Part shown: positions 13,856-25,631 of the stretch, piece after piece
Layout of the letters: every line of letters begins with the position of its first letter
How positions within the stretch are numbered: position 1 is the first letter of the stretch
NCBI GenBank assembly: GCA_025603075.1
Contig: MU626306.1
Coordinates: 57,929 to 121,928 of the forward strand
Source: Neoconidiobolus thromboides FSU 785
Lineage: Eukaryota > Entomophthoromycota > Entomophthoromycetes > Entomophthorales > Neoconidiobolaceae
DNA length: 64,000 bases
Direction of reading: 5' to 3'
Program-made: the position numbers and the translations under genes
Notes under the pieces: generated by a model
Database searches by the model: none
What the model saw: the letters and a program-made list of their open reading frames with translations, nothing else
What the model was told of the DNA's origin: nothing

Positions 13856-14689
13856 ATGGCCAAAGTTACTTCCTCTAACCCATTTGATCTCTTAGGAGAT
13901 TTTGATTATGATGGTGATGTCAAAGCCAAAGCTCAATCTAAGGGTAAAAAAGAAACTGCCCCAGCTTCAGCTCCAGCTAAGACTCAAGCTCGTGGTAAAG
14001 GTGCTACTGGAGCTCGTCAAGGTAATGACTTTGATGCTCCTCGTGCTCCTCGTAACAATGACAAAAAACGTCATACCAAAAACCCAGCCCCACGTCGTGG
14101 TCGTGAATTCGATCGTCACTCAGGTACCGGTCGTGTTGATACTGAGAAAGCTGTTGAAAACTTTGTAGGTAAAGCTACTGAAAACTATGATGAAGCTACT
14201 AAGGATGAAGCTTCTAAAGATGATGCTGCTACCCCTGAAGAGTCCCCAGTTGAACCAGAAGATAACAGCAAAACTCTTGATGAATATTACGCAGAACTTG
14301 CTGCTGCTAAAGCTGATAAAGAAGAAAAAGAAGCCCGTAAAGCAAACGAAGGTACCGATGACAGCAAATGGAAGGATGGTGTTGTCTTAAAGAAAGCTGA
14401 TGAAGATTTCTTTACCGGTAAAGGTATGAAAAAAGCTCAAAAGAAGGAAAAAGTAGTTTCTAAGACCTTCCTTGATATTGAACAAAAATTCAATGAACCA
14501 CAAAGAGAACAACGTGAAAACCGTGGACCACGTGAACAACGTGGTGGCCGTGGTGGACAAAAAGGTGGCCGTGGAAATAACCGTGGTGGAAATGCTAACC
14601 GTGGTAACAACCGTGGTGGTGCTAAAAATGCTCCTCGTCCAATCCCTCTCAATGACCAAAATGCTTTCCCATCCCTTGGATCTAACTAA
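13856..14689 (+). CDS. Stm1/SERBP1/HABP4-like ribosome-binding protein
   Basis: Intronless, 277 aa from the ATG at 13856 (a GTG just upstream is ignored). The start AKVTSSNPFDLLGD matches the Stm1 N-terminus. The centre has the SERBP1/HABP4 motif (RRGREFDRHSGTGR, residues about 82-95), then an acidic Lys/Glu/Asp region with TLDEYYAEL. The tail is RGG-rich (repeats of RGG, RGN and GRGG after residue 220) and ends PSLGSN. Family members clamp idle 80S ribosomes by lying in the mRNA channel and protect them in starvation; yeast Stm1 also touches telomeric DNA. Codon use is biased as in ribosomal protein genes (GGT, CGT, GCT, frequent C-ending), so it is probably highly expressed. Identity is firm; the exact role is by family. 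Confidence 0.88.
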   Translation: MAKVTSSNPFDLLGDFDYDGDVKAKAQSKGKKETAPASAPAKTQARGKGATGARQGNDFDAPRAPRNNDKKRHTKNPAPRRGREFDRHSGTGRVDTEKAVENFVGKATENYDEATKDEASKDDAATPEESPVEPEDNSKTLDEYYAELAAAKADKEEKEARKANEGTDDSKWKDGVVLKKADEDFFTGKGMKKAQKKEKVVSKTFLDIEQKFNEPQREQRENRGPREQRGGRGGQKGGRGNNRGGNANRGNNRGGAKNAPRPIPLNDQNAFPSLGSN

Positions 14690-15802
14690 GACTCAAGTGG
14701 GTTAAGGATGGCTCGGGCATACGATTAAAAAATATTTTAAAAAAAATTAATTTTGTAGTTTAATTCGATTTAATTTTTTGTGGAGATTTGAATTTGCCAA
14801 AATAACTTGTCAATTCTCGGCATACAAAATATATGGTAACAAAATTAAAGAATTTAGAAAATAGCTTTTTAAGGAAATTTATCACCAAATTTGTTGTGGC
14901 TTTTGTCAGTTTAAGGTTGATTTTGAAAGGTGATGTGAGTCTGTGTTTGAACTAAAGCGACTAATCAAAATACAAATCAAACGTTATAGTAAATCAGATT
15001 AAGGTATTCAATGAGTGAACATTTCTAAGTATTAAATTAGTCTATATTTTAGCAAACTTAAAAGCTTAGTCTAATTTTATATTATCTTATATAGTATAAA
15101 GCAATTAGTATATAAATAGGTTTTAATTAAAGAAATAACAATAGAAATTTCAGAATTTAATTCTCAATTCTCAGTTTAATATTTATTGTGTTGAAAGGAC
15201 CAATGAATGACTCTTGGGTATTTTTATTTATGTAAGAAAAGATATGCTAAAATATTGCTATAATGGAAGAGGTTGAACAAAACCACCAGACTACCAAGAG
15301 ATCTTTAAGTTTCTACAAACTGTGGTCTAATAATAAAGATGGACTATACTAAGCTAATCTGAGTTCTGTTTTGTTTAAAATCAGTAAGATATAAACAAGT
15401 TGATTTTTTTAAATTCTTAAAAGAGCATGAACCTCCTGAATAATTCATTATGTAAGTATGAAAGAATTAAGAGTGTTCTGAAAGAGGGGGGATTGGGCAG
15501 TTGTGCACGATTTCGCACTTACTTTCCTTAATGAGAAGTCTAGTAAAAGCAATAGAGAACCCCTTTACCCACGCTATTTTCCACTCAATAAAGAGTATAA
15601 GTATAGAGGAACAGGTAAGAGCAGCCCTAATAACGAGCTTAGTATCGGATATACTTTAATGTTTTTTAAAGCTCATTTTTTATAAATTTATTTTTCGCTA
15701 TTTTGTATCTTTTTAAGTACTACCATATGTGTTTTTTAGACATGGAAGATTATTCTATTCATATAATTGTATAACTTTAACTATGTTAAACTTATTTTAA
15801 TA

Positions 15803-15901
15803 AAGGTGTATGTTTTTTTGATTTCATTGCTTTTCCATTTTTCAAGTGCTATTTGAGTAGAATAATTGCTAATAAAATTCTTAAACAAATACATTCTCAT
15901 A
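15803..15901 (-). mobile_element. Foldback MITE copy 2 (diverged)
   Basis: Reverse orientation (GTGT end left). Recognised from TTTTTTTGATTTCATTGC, a TCAAGTGCTATTTGAG centre and the TTCTTAAACAAATACAT arm. Both termini have changed (CTCAT instead of CCCCATAT), so it is an older copy. Confidence 0.65.
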
Positions 15902-15929
15902 AAAACAAAAATCAGATTTTTTTAAAAAC

Positions 15930-16035
15930 ATATGGGGATGTATTTTTGTATTCAAAAACTTTATTAATAATTTTTCCACTCAAATAGCGCTTAAAAGATG
16001 GAAAAAATACTGAGGCTAAAAAAACATCCCCATAT
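15930..16035 (+). mobile_element. Foldback MITE copy 3
   Basis: Forward orientation by its interior. Unlike most copies, both ends read ATATGGGGATG when taken inward, giving perfect terminal repeats of about 11 bp; the right end is usually CACTCCCATAT. Confidence 0.8.
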
Positions 16036-16118
16036 TTTGAATAAAATTTTATAAATTGAATTAGCTCACAAAGTAAGCTTTACTGTAAATAACAGCACCA
16101 TTCTTTTAATAGTACAGC

Positions 16119-16224
16119 ATATGGGAGTGTTTTTTTTGATTTTATTACTTCTCTGTTTTTTAAGCGCTATCTGAATGGAAAGATTATTAGCAAAATTCTT
16201 AAACAAAAAAATACATCCCCATAT
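16119..16224 (-). mobile_element. Foldback MITE copy 4
   Basis: Reverse orientation, full length, ends ATATGGGAGTG and CATCCCCATAT, with the AAGCGCTAT centre. It lies 84 bp from copy 3 in the opposite direction. Confidence 0.8.
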
Positions 16225-18560
16225 GTTCTTTTAATACTTATTTAATGCTGGAGGTAACACCATAACTAATCAACAATTTTACATTTTTTTGAAAATCTAT
16301 GGTTTATGTAAATATAGAATTACAAAGTTTATGAGTTGTATCATTGTATAAATTAAAAAACAAATGACTGTCCATGAACATATTCGAATGCTTTTATTGT
16401 TTAAACTTTAACTAACAAACATACAGTTTTTGTTGCATGAACAGTTGAGAAATAAATGAAACAAAAAAGATAATCTGATATCTATTTTATAGATGTGTTT
16501 CGATGTTTTATTGTATATTCTTCATCAATAAATTATTTTTAATAACGATAAAAGCGATACAATCTACCTTTTTCCAGATGATTTTAAGAAAATGTCAATA
16601 TTTAAATCAAATAAGCTTTAAGAGGAATGTTTACATCATTGGTTAATAACTGATTTTAAATTTCGAATTATTTTGAAACATTGAACATTTGATTTTAAAC
16701 TCAAATATTAGTAAATTTAGCATTTGTTTGATTTCCTTATTTTTTTATAGTAAGATAATACTCTGTTTTTCTTGTAAATAAACCATTTGGGAGTTTAATG
16801 GACTCTTTCAGAGTTACAACAATTTTACTTTTGAAGCTACGTCTGCCACCTTAACTATAACTTACCTTTCTCTGACTACAAGCCTTGAATTTATATTATC
16901 ATATAGTAATAAGTTTTCTATTTCACCATTAGCTATAGTATTTTTAAATTCCACATTGTATAAAAATGATTAAAATAACGAAGCAGTAAAGATACTACCA
17001 TATGCTAATAAGATAAAGCAATGGGATAACTACAAAACATTACAAGTCTAAAAAGCTAGGATAGAGCCTTATATATTTTTAAAAAGACTATATTATCTGA
17101 AAATAGAAGCTTCTCCACTCTAAGTCACCATTTACATTTTAACTTATAATGTTCTTGTTATTTGATTTGAAATCAGGTATTTTTATGGTCAGATTTTTTT
17201 AAATGCTTAGCTTAATAGTGATAACTATAGCATTATTTACAGCTATTAACACCAAGCTAATTCTATAAAGTTACAACTGTATGCTTATTATGAATTTTGT
17301 TTTATCCTTACTCTATCAAGGTAACGATTTATTTCGTAAAAAGGCTAACAAGAATCAATATTTTTACGTTATATTTTTATTTTTATTTTCCAACCTGTAA
17401 TTATGAATATGATATTAACTTATCTATAAACTTTAATATTGAATGTATTCACTAATAATTACAAATATACTTTACAACTTTAGTGATGATGCTATATTAA
17501 TAAATAAATATATATAATCATTACCAATATATGATGCTTTATACTGAATTTTATAGGATTATATTAAGATCCTTATTAAAATTTTAGCGCTTATCTTATC
17601 TTAATTACCCATAAATTTCTATTTTTAGATTTTACCAGTTTTATATGATAGTCATAAAATAGCTTAATTCAATATTTTTAACTGCTAACTTGAAATTTAT
17701 ATTATTAGCTGTAATATTTTTACCTAATATAAGCCATTCTGATCCCCATTGTTATTTTATTTGGTTATTTGCTCTATGTAAAACCTATATGATACGCTGA
17801 TAAGTACTATTGATAAGCTACTAAACATGATACTAAAACTCCGGTCAGTTTATAACATATACGAGAGCCAAACTTTATAGATGCTAATATATAAAGTGTA
17901 TAGTTTATTATATTGTCATTTATAAATAAAAGCAACTGTTTCTTGAATTTAAAAAATTAAGACAATTGCCATGTTAAATTGATTATTTAAAACTTCAAAC
18001 ACATCATAATGAATACCCTGTTCTTTAATTAAGCTTAATATATCATATGAACTATTAAAAATTAATACCAAAATTAACCAATCGAATGGTTAATTTTGAA
18101 CTAATCCAAAAATGATTTGTTAAAACATGAAAGAAATCAATCATTCGCTTTAAAAGTCTAAGCAAACAAGAGGGGGAATTTCAAGCCAAATTAATTACTT
18201 TTTTAATTCATTTCTTTCAGAAATAACTTGAGAACCCAGCTTTAGAGTTTTGGACCGGTTATTTCATAAGCTTACTGTTCACTATTTCGTCTTTTAGACC
18301 ACTACAAACCACCTTTTTCTGCAACCTTATGTTTGATCCTGGATAATTTCTTCAAAGAAGTTAATACCTATAGTCAACCTTAGTTTCACTTTTCACCTTT
18401 TAATCCTTCTCAAATCATTACAATCAAACTTATCAATTAACATTTTTAAGTGCTGATTCAGCGATTTTAGTCTTATATTACTTTAACCCATATTGCTATT
18501 TTAATTGCTGATTCAGCTACTTAATTTTATACGTTTATTCAAATCAATCCTTCATTTCCA

Positions 18561-19203
18561 ATGCTTCTTCATCAAGTAAGTTTAAATTTAACAATGTATT
18601 ATAACTTTTAATAAACAATCTAGAATAAACCTGTTATGGCACCTTTATTTAAAATGAGCAGCAAAAGCAGATTATTAAACCCCTTTACTCTTATTGAGTA
18701 TGGTGGGCTTCGCTTTTTAATATTCGACTCACCAACTGTTTATACACTTCCATTATACATCAAAGAACTTAAAGCCCACGGAGTAACTGACGTTGTAAGA
18801 GCATGTGAAGCCACCTATCCAGCTGAATCTTTAAGGAGCTCTGGCATCAATGTCTTTGAACTACCCTTTGATGATGGAAAAGCTCCACCAATTTCACTTG
18901 TAACTGATTGGCTCGATATTGTCAATGCGCGCTTTCCTAAGGGAGAAGAATCTAAAGCTACAATCGGAATTCATTGTGTAGCAGGCCTTGGAAGGTAATA
19001 TTATTGTTTATTTGCAGTTGTATTTTTAACAAGTTATTAGAGCTCCTGTACTTGCTGCTATTGCTTTAATTGAAGCAGGTATGTCTCCACTCGACAGCGT
19101 TATCTTCATTCGTGAAAGGCGCAAAGGAGCAATTAACTCCAAGCAAATTAGGTACATTGAAGCCTATCAACCTCAATCTCGTTCTAGCTGTAGCATTTGT
19201 TGA
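18561..19203 (+). CDS. PRL/PTP4A-type prenylated protein tyrosine phosphatase (copy A)
   Basis: Small dual-specificity phosphatase of the PRL family, tethered to membranes through a lipid. Three exons: 18561-18575, 18624-18994, 19041-19203; 182 aa. A 5-codon first exon joins in frame; ATGs at 18636 and 18654 are alternative starts. The P-loop HCVAGLGR gives catalytic C123 and R129, followed by the PRL-specific Ala (RAPV). The general-acid loop is [16 protein letters not shown] and IRYIEAY are typical. It ends CSIC, a CaaX-type prenylation box. The third exon must be read in the frame giving [19 protein letters not shown]; the open frame in another phase at 19070-19282 is a shadow. A paralogue lies at 22501-23144. 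Confidence 0.92.
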
Positions 19204-20210
19204 CTATGTGTTTTACTGGATAGATCATTACAATTTACTTTCATTTTATTTCTCAAATATAGGTTTTTATAATAACGATTAATTAGACTATTATTTTAAT
19301 TATCAAATTGTGTTATTTATTCTAAAATTAAGGATATCAAGTAGGAAGATAATAGTTTTAAGATTAGTCTGCTCCATGGTTACTTCGCTTCAGAGATAAT
19401 AATAAAATAATATTATGTAAATTGTAAAAGGTTACAATGAACTTAACCTTTTGATAGTTCAAATTTAAAGATAGTTTTGTTTTTATAGTCGAGTTTTGAA
19501 TGCTTAAACTTTGTAAATTAAAACTTGTGATTAAAAATGTTTATAAATAAATGAAAAATAATAAATCAAATTAAAAAAAAAACCATTAAAGATTAAAGTT
19601 TATTTTTCTTTTGACCAATTAAATATTCAAAACTACATGGGGATGTATTTTTATATTTAAGAACTTCACTAACAATTTCCCCACCCAAATAGCACTTAAA
19701 GATAGAAAAAGTAATGAAGTAAAAAAAAGCGTCCTCATGTTAATTTAATGTGTCAATAATGAAATTAATAAGACTATAATAATTTATGAAATATAAAACT
19801 TTGATTGTACAACACTAAAACTAGTCGAATTAATTATAGCTATTTTTCTAAAATTATAGAAGATTTAGGGAGCTTATTAAAACTTAACACTATTTCTACA
19901 ATCATGATAAATCGTGATAGTTGAACTTTTTAAAGTTTCATTTCCTGTAATCAAATATCTTAATAAAAATTGCACTAGATTCATCCTTTCAATAAGTTAC
20001 TTGTATTGTTCGAAATAAACTTCGCTAAATTTAAATATCTATCTTTGTTTTATCCTTTTATTCATCTATAACAAATCTTCACATAAATCCAAAAGCTATA
20101 AAGTTAATTCATACTAAATATTAAAATAAAATAAAAATATAGCACTTATTTACCTTATTATTCTTTTAATCTTATTTTAAATAAAGTTTATTTTAGCTAA
20201 CCTAAAATAT
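19204..20210. other. Interval between PRL copy A and RPL13
   Basis: About 1 kb, AT-rich, holding one foldback element (19635-19740). No other coding signal seen. Confidence 0.5.
19635..19740 (+). mobile_element. Foldback MITE copy 5
   Basis: Forward orientation, diverged: ends ACATGGGGATG and CCTCATGT, which still pair with each other, so the terminal repeat has kept complementarity. The centre reads AATAGCACTTAAA. Confidence 0.75.
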
Positions 20211-20877
20211 TTATTTCTTGACTTTGTTAGCCTCTTCTTCAGCCTTAAGCTTACGTGCTTTATCACGTTTACCACCAAGTTTAACGTCCATACGAGCATT
20301 GCAAAGAGTTTCGAAAGCTTTGAAGCTCTTTTCCTCAGCAGTAATGGCACGTGGGGCTTCGGCAACAACAGTGTTAGTAACTGGGAATAAAGCACCAGTG
20401 AATTGTGGTACAGATGGTACTTCTCCCTTCTTCTTTCCAGCACGGGTTGGGAAAACAACCAATTTGCTTTGATAATTACGAAGACGTTCTACATTGAGGT
20501 TGAATGATTCTTCGGATTTGTTACGACGACGGTGGTCAACGGCAATACCAATGTTACGGGCTTCACGACGATGAACTCCAACAGCCTTATTTTTTTAATA
20601 AATCTAATTTTTAAATTAATTCTATTTTTACCTTTAATTCTTCAAGAGTGAAACCACGACCAGCGCGAAGCTTGGTGTTATAACGAATGGTTGGACAACG
20701 AACAGCAGGACGGAGAAGACCATCTACTGGACGTGGAGCAACTTTAGCGGCTTTAGCTTTACGCTTGTTAGCACGACGAATCTTTTGAACTGGTTGAGAG
20801 AACCAAGTTCTGACACGACGTTGCCAGTCTTTGCGGAAATGTTGATTTGGTAACTGGTTGTTATGTTTCAATACCAT
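20211..20877 (-). CDS. RPL13: 60S ribosomal protein L13 (eL13)
   Basis: Large-subunit protein, 206 aa from two exons, 20877-20632 and 20585-20211. Family sequence throughout: [19 protein letters not shown] at the start, [32 protein letters not shown], then [20 protein letters not shown] across the splice junction, and a Lys-rich C-terminus. Length is normal for the family. The intron (46 nt) is of the same short type as in neighbours. It sits between two PRL phosphatase genes. Codon bias is typical of a highly expressed gene. Confidence 0.96.
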
Positions 20878-22500
20878 TTTCTAATTTTGACAAAGGTTTA
20901 GCATGATGCTTGTTACATTTTATTTTTATCCATTCTGGGTTTTTTTAGCTTTAGTTTACTAAGATCTTTAGTGTTAAAAATTGAAAGAATCCACTTAGTG
21001 CCTTTTTCAACCAGATATAAAGATGGATGTGTTGACGTTTGTATTATAATCTTCTATTACAACTTACATTTTAAGAGGCAACCCGAAATATACCCAAGTA
21101 AAGAGAAGGGTGTTTTGGCCTGAGAGTTATTAGCATTTAATTGGGTCTATGAATTTATAATTATTTCTATAAATCTCCACTTTAAAATAATTAGTGAGTA
21201 TGATTGGAATATAGCAAGAAATGGTCCAATTATCTTCCGATTATATATTTCAAAATAATATTTAATATGATAGTATAATATTTACACATATTATAATCTA
21301 AATAGTTTTAGTTTTAATATTGCTATATTAACAATGATGGATTATTATGACTACCAAATACTTAAAATAATTATACTATCAAAAGAATAGTTCATATAAA
21401 CTAACTATTTATAAAAATTCTATACTAATATCTGACATCAAACTACTATTATAAGATATATAGTTTAATTGTTGTAAGTTTATCATAGAGTTATTATTAA
21501 ATGTATTTTAGTTTATACTTTATCATATTTTTATTTACAATTATATATCAAAAAACATATAGTTTAAATTGTCTACAAATTAATGTTTAATAGTATAAAA
21601 ATAAAAATAAATTATGACCAATTTTCAGCAAGTTTTATATTATCTATTTTATTAATAACTATAGATATAGCTTCCAATTATTTTTCTTATATATACCTTT
21701 ATTTTTTTCGTTATATTTTAAATATCAATAATGTAATTGAAACTATTATTTACAATGAATGCAGTATTTTTATATGAATTATCAATTAATAGAACTAGAA
21801 CAATTGTTCGGAGATATTAACTTTTTGGTAATTAATTACTAAAAAAATAAAAAGGATAGAAGTCTATTTGGAATAATAGTAGGAAATAAAATAAGAAGTG
21901 TAACGTATTTTTTATCAATTAACTTTTATCTTTACTCTGCCTACCTTTAGACATTTTATCTTAAAACAATTAAATGATTATTCGAATTGAATTAAACTCC
22001 TCAATGGTATTATTTAATTTGATACTAATCAAAAATAAAAATATACCACTATTTTTATCTAATGATGATACATTCTTTATTTTTACCTAAAGCTATATCA
22101 ATTCCAAATGCTGATAAAACCATCCCTTGCAAATATGGATCCCATTGATTCAATAAAGAACGTACATTGTTATATAATTACAAATATAACATTATTTAGA
22201 AACCTGTTTTAAAAAGTTAATAATACAATATTCATCGTATTAAAAAAATAAATAGTTTAAAATAAATTTACTATATTTTTGTAATAGGAATTAGTTTAAT
22301 TATAGAAAATTAAAGCAGAGGGAATATTGATATCTTAAGACATACAAAATTTGTACCAAAAGTAGTGATATGATAATATAATCAAAAATATATTAATATA
22401 ATCTAATTAAAAGCTGAAATCTAGTAAGCTTGAGAATGTTGAACTTTTAAAAATCGATTTCATGACAGGTCAGTATTGTAATAGTAGGTAATTAATTTGA
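20878..22500. other. Interval upstream of RPL13, with a possible gene relic
   Basis: AT-rich 1.6 kb. The first 250 bp presumably hold the RPL13 promoter. At 21973-22164 on the minus strand there is a short coding-like stretch listed separately. Nothing else recognised. Confidence 0.45.
21973..22164 (-). pseudogene. Possible gene fragment, family not recognised
   Basis: On the minus strand, an open stretch reads LLNQWDPYLQGMVLSAFGI and ends at a GT splice-like signal; after a TAG acceptor about 25 bp on, another stretch reads ISIKLNNTIEEFNSIRIII and stop. Composition is protein-like and unlike the surrounding AT-rich DNA. No start codon or upstream acceptor is evident, so it may be a decayed remnant or an exon of a gene I could not assemble. 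No function is proposed. Confidence 0.3.
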
Positions 22501-23144
22501 CTAACATATAATACATTTTCCCTTGCCTTGTCGACGATATGCTTCAATATATTCAATCTGTTTATTGTTGATAGCTCCTTTTCTATTCTCACGTAAGAAT
22601 TGTACACTGTCTAAAGGTGACATTCCTTGCTCAATTAAAGCTATGGCGACTAATACAGGCGCCCTTTTAAAAGTTAGATAAGCTAAAGTATTTTAGTTTT
22701 AATTTACCTTCCTAAACCTGCAACACAGTGTACCCCTATAGTGGGTTTATCTTCTTTAGTATCCTGAAAGCACTTTTGTACTATTTCTAGCCATTCATTC
22801 ACAATATTTTTTGGCGGTGCCTTACCATCTGGAAAGGAAAGTTCCTATTAAGTTTAATATTACAATTAAAAAATATATATATAACAAAACTTACGTGGAC
22901 TTTGATGTGTTCTTTTTCTAAAGGTTCAATAGGGTAAGTAGGATCACACACCCTTACAACATCTGTTACATGGTATTTTTTAAATTCCTATTAAAATTGT
23001 AAGTTTATAGAGATTATTTTGATAAAATAGGCTTACTTTAAGGTAAAGAGGCAAAGTCTGGGCTGAAGGTGCGTCAAATATAAGAAACTTCAGGCCGTTT
23101 TTTTCAACAAAGGTAGGGGGATTTAATAGCTTAGCTTGTGACAT
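22501..23144 (-). CDS. PRL/PTP4A-type prenylated protein tyrosine phosphatase (copy B)
   Basis: Second PRL phosphatase, missed by simple ORF detection because all four exons are short: 23144-23037, 22987-22895, 22844-22708, 22663-22501; 166 aa. It starts MSQAKLLNPPTFVEKNGLKF and has HVTDVVRVCDPTYP, the P-loop HCVAGLGR (C107, R113), RAPVLVAIALIEQGMSPLD, and FLRENRKGAINNKQ. It ends CIIC, a CaaX box like that of copy A. The acid loop reads SFPDG, against PFDDG in copy A, so the first Asp of the usual DDG is Pro while the general-acid Asp remains. The last intron sits at the same codon in both copies, after GLGR, showing common descent. Confidence 0.92.
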
Positions 23145-24024
23145 TTTGAATATATAAGATTATATTATTTTATGAGAGTTAAAATCGATAAATGAGTAAT
23201 ATTATTGAGTAAAATTGATTGCAACGGTATCAAGGTAAATTATCCAGGAGTGAGCATCAAGGGGTTAAAGGAGAGTTGGTTAACACCGCTTAAGCCTTTA
23301 TAGTTTATATAATTATTCTATTTTAAAAGCAAATAGCCAAATTAAAAAAAGGTAGTTAAAATTAGTCTTTTCATTTGTTTAAATTAAATCTTTGGGGATT
23401 TTCAAATCTGGCTTATTCTAGGTTGTCTAAAAAAGTAAATCGGCCATTGGCTCTAACTAAATCATTAGTTACACAAATATAGGATTACCCACCTTCAATT
23501 TCATTTTTACATTCAAACTCAAACTGTTTAAGTTCAAGTGTAGGCTTTTTTTGAAAAATTTCCAAAAGCTAATTATTTCTTTTTCATACAATAATTCCTA
23601 TACATTGGCAGAATTTGTATCTTAAGTTTTATTCTTAAATGAACGATTAGCTAGTGCATGTTTAAACTTAAACACTAGTATTGACTATTTTACAGAGTAA
23701 GCCAATAAAAGGTAGTAATTAAATAGTAATCAGATAGATCTTTAATTTATGAGTACTTAAATGTTACTCAAATCAGCCATACTATATAATTATTAACAGA
23801 AATCAAGTTATGGATAAATAATGTTTATTTATATTGTAAATAATTCAATTAAAAAAATATAATAAGCTTTGTAAAAATCACATTTTGTTTTCATTTACAT
23901 TGGAATGACTAACTATATTTATAATTTATACTGTTTTAGCCATTAAAATATATTTTAATATCATTAAACTTAAATATGGTATTTCAAATATGACATCTTG
24001 TTTGTATTTTCCGGAAGTTTAATA

Positions 24025-24131
24025 ATATAGGAGTGTTCTTTTTAACTTCATTATTTTTTCCATTTTTTAAGCGCTATTTAAGTGGAAAATTTGTTAGTAA
24101 AATTCTTAAACACAAAAATACATCTACATAT
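24025..24131 (-). mobile_element. Foldback MITE copy 6
   Basis: Reverse orientation, nearly full length with worn ends (ATATAGGAG, CATCTACATAT). The AAGCGCTATTTAAGTGG centre is clear. Confidence 0.75.
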
Positions 24132-25179
24132 CATAAATTCAGAAATACAGAGTAAGCAGCTTATTAGCAATATTTTTCATACCTTATTATATAAAATCTG
24201 CTATAATAAATTTTATCTATTAGGTTCAATCAGCGAAAAACCTTTTTTTAGATAACAGTTGTTTCTTAGCTTCATTTAGTTTGACCATTTGAGTTCAATG
24301 TAGACGGTTTATAACTATGGTGGCTTATTTTGATACAAAGTCTAATATCTCCCTATGCTCTAGATTTCATAACTGTCTTGTATTTATCATTCAAAAGCTA
24401 TCAGTATAATCAATTGTTAATGATATGTAACCTAATGATAATAAATTAACTATGGTTGCTATTACTGAAAGTTTGATATTTATCCTAACTATTTTCATAA
24501 ATGCTAGACTATGAAAATATAAACATAAATGTGTTTTAAAAAAACTTTGAAATAGCTAATTAGATCATAAACCGTTGTTTATCGAGGAAAAAAGTATTAC
24601 TAAGAGAGAGATAAGAAGGCAAGATTGAAAGGAAGGATGTGATTTGAAAACAGATTTCGACCAGTTTAAAATAGTAAGCCTTGGAACAAGCACTTTTTGA
24701 AAAGACTTTTAAAAATAACATAATCTTCTCCCCCGGATTCCCTAAAAAAACCACCTTGTATTTTTATTTGCCCAATAAAAGACCTAATTTTAAAGCTTTG
24801 GGGATTTAGATAAGATAAGCCCCATATTGAAAAAATCAATGCTGAAATATTGTTTGTATCTAGCATAATGAGTACATTTTGCTTGATAAACTTATTACTT
24901 TAACTTTACAAAATACATTTATAAAATAGCAATATACTGTTGTTCTCCTTTTAACACAATTTTCACCTTTAAGCTTCTTGAATTACAAAGTTTTTAATCA
25001 AATCATTAAAAATATGGTTACATTGTATAAAATTATGTAAACCAATCTCTTTACAGTTGATTCGAATTTTGTATAAAAATAATACAAAAACAAAAGCTGG
25101 GAGTATACAAAGTTACAATATAATATAACATAAATTTAGTATTTTACAGCCAAACATACAAACTTAATAACTAAATAAG

Positions 25180-25270
25180 AACATATTTCTTTAAAAATTT
25201 TAATCTTTCCACTCAAATAGCACTTAAAAAATGGATAAAGTGATAAAACCAAAAAAAACGTTCCCAATAT
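25180..25270 (+). mobile_element. Foldback MITE copy 7 (degenerate)
   Basis: Forward orientation. The right two thirds are recognisable (CCACTCAAATAGCACTTAAA to AACGTTCCCAATAT); the left terminus has decayed. Confidence 0.6.
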
Positions 25271-25367
25271 CAATTTGATAAATAATAACATTAGATTAAA
25301 AATAAACTTAACATATAGTACAAAAATCAAAAGATTAGTTATGTGAGATTTAATTTGAAATAGAAGG

Positions 25368-25631
25368 TTAGGAGCAAATTTGTTTACTATCCCATCCAGC
25401 TTTGTCGCAACATTTTTTGTATGCCTTGTAATTTTTACCATTACGTTTAAGACCAAGACACCATTCTGGGGCCATAATTCCTTCAACTTGATCACAGCAT
25501 TTTTCACTGGCACTTAAGCTATTTTTACACTGTAAACCACAACAGTCACGACTATGGTCAGCACATTCACGTTTACGAAGTTGAGCACTTACAGTAAAAA
25601 TAGTTACAAGAACGGTCCATAAAAATTTCAT
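25368..25631 (-). CDS. Small secreted 10-cysteine protein (copy A)
   Basis: 87 aa, single exon. Residues 1-16 are a signal peptide (MKFLWTVLVTIFTVSA). The mature part has ten cysteines in the pattern C-x6-CC-x3-C-x9-CC-x11-C-x15-CC-x10-C-S, enough for five disulphides, and the conserved core VEGIMAPEWCLGLKRNG. I do not recognise the family; it is not a hydrophobin or CFEM pattern. A TATA-like CATAAATAAAAG lies about 40-50 bp upstream of the start. A second intact copy (28117-28377) and a relic (26538-26777) are close by. An extracellular role, such as an effector or structural protein, is inference only. Confidence 0.8.
   Translation of the reverse strand: MKFLWTVLVTIFTVSAQLRKRECADHSRDCCGLQCKNSLSASEKCCDQVEGIMAPEWCLGLKRNGKNYKAYKKCCDKAGWDSKQICS

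Larger units (their letters stand above)
14690..18560. other. Gene-poor interval, 3.9 kb
   Basis: No gene recognised. It holds a run of three foldback elements within 420 bp (15803-16224). The part around 15480-15640 is less AT-rich than its surroundings and has an open frame (15503-15685) with no similarity I can name; it may be a worn remnant. The remainder is AT-rich sequence without open frames. Confidence 0.5.
23145..25367. other. Gene-free interval, 2.2 kb
   Basis: AT-rich DNA with two foldback elements (24025-24131 and the worn copy at 25180-25270). Overlapping minus-strand ORFs around 24560-24866 show no recognisable protein. Confidence 0.5.

Noticed and set aside
14387-14659. Antisense and shifted ORFs over the Stm1/SERBP1-like gene
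   Set aside because: They arise from the biased codons and RGG repeats of the real gene.
24560-24866. Overlapping minus-strand ORFs as a gene
   Set aside because: Two overlapping frames of about 65 codons with no recognisable domain or splice partners.
25136-25513. 125-codon ORF overlapping the cysteine-rich gene
   Set aside because: Shifted frame of the real gene running into a degenerate MITE.
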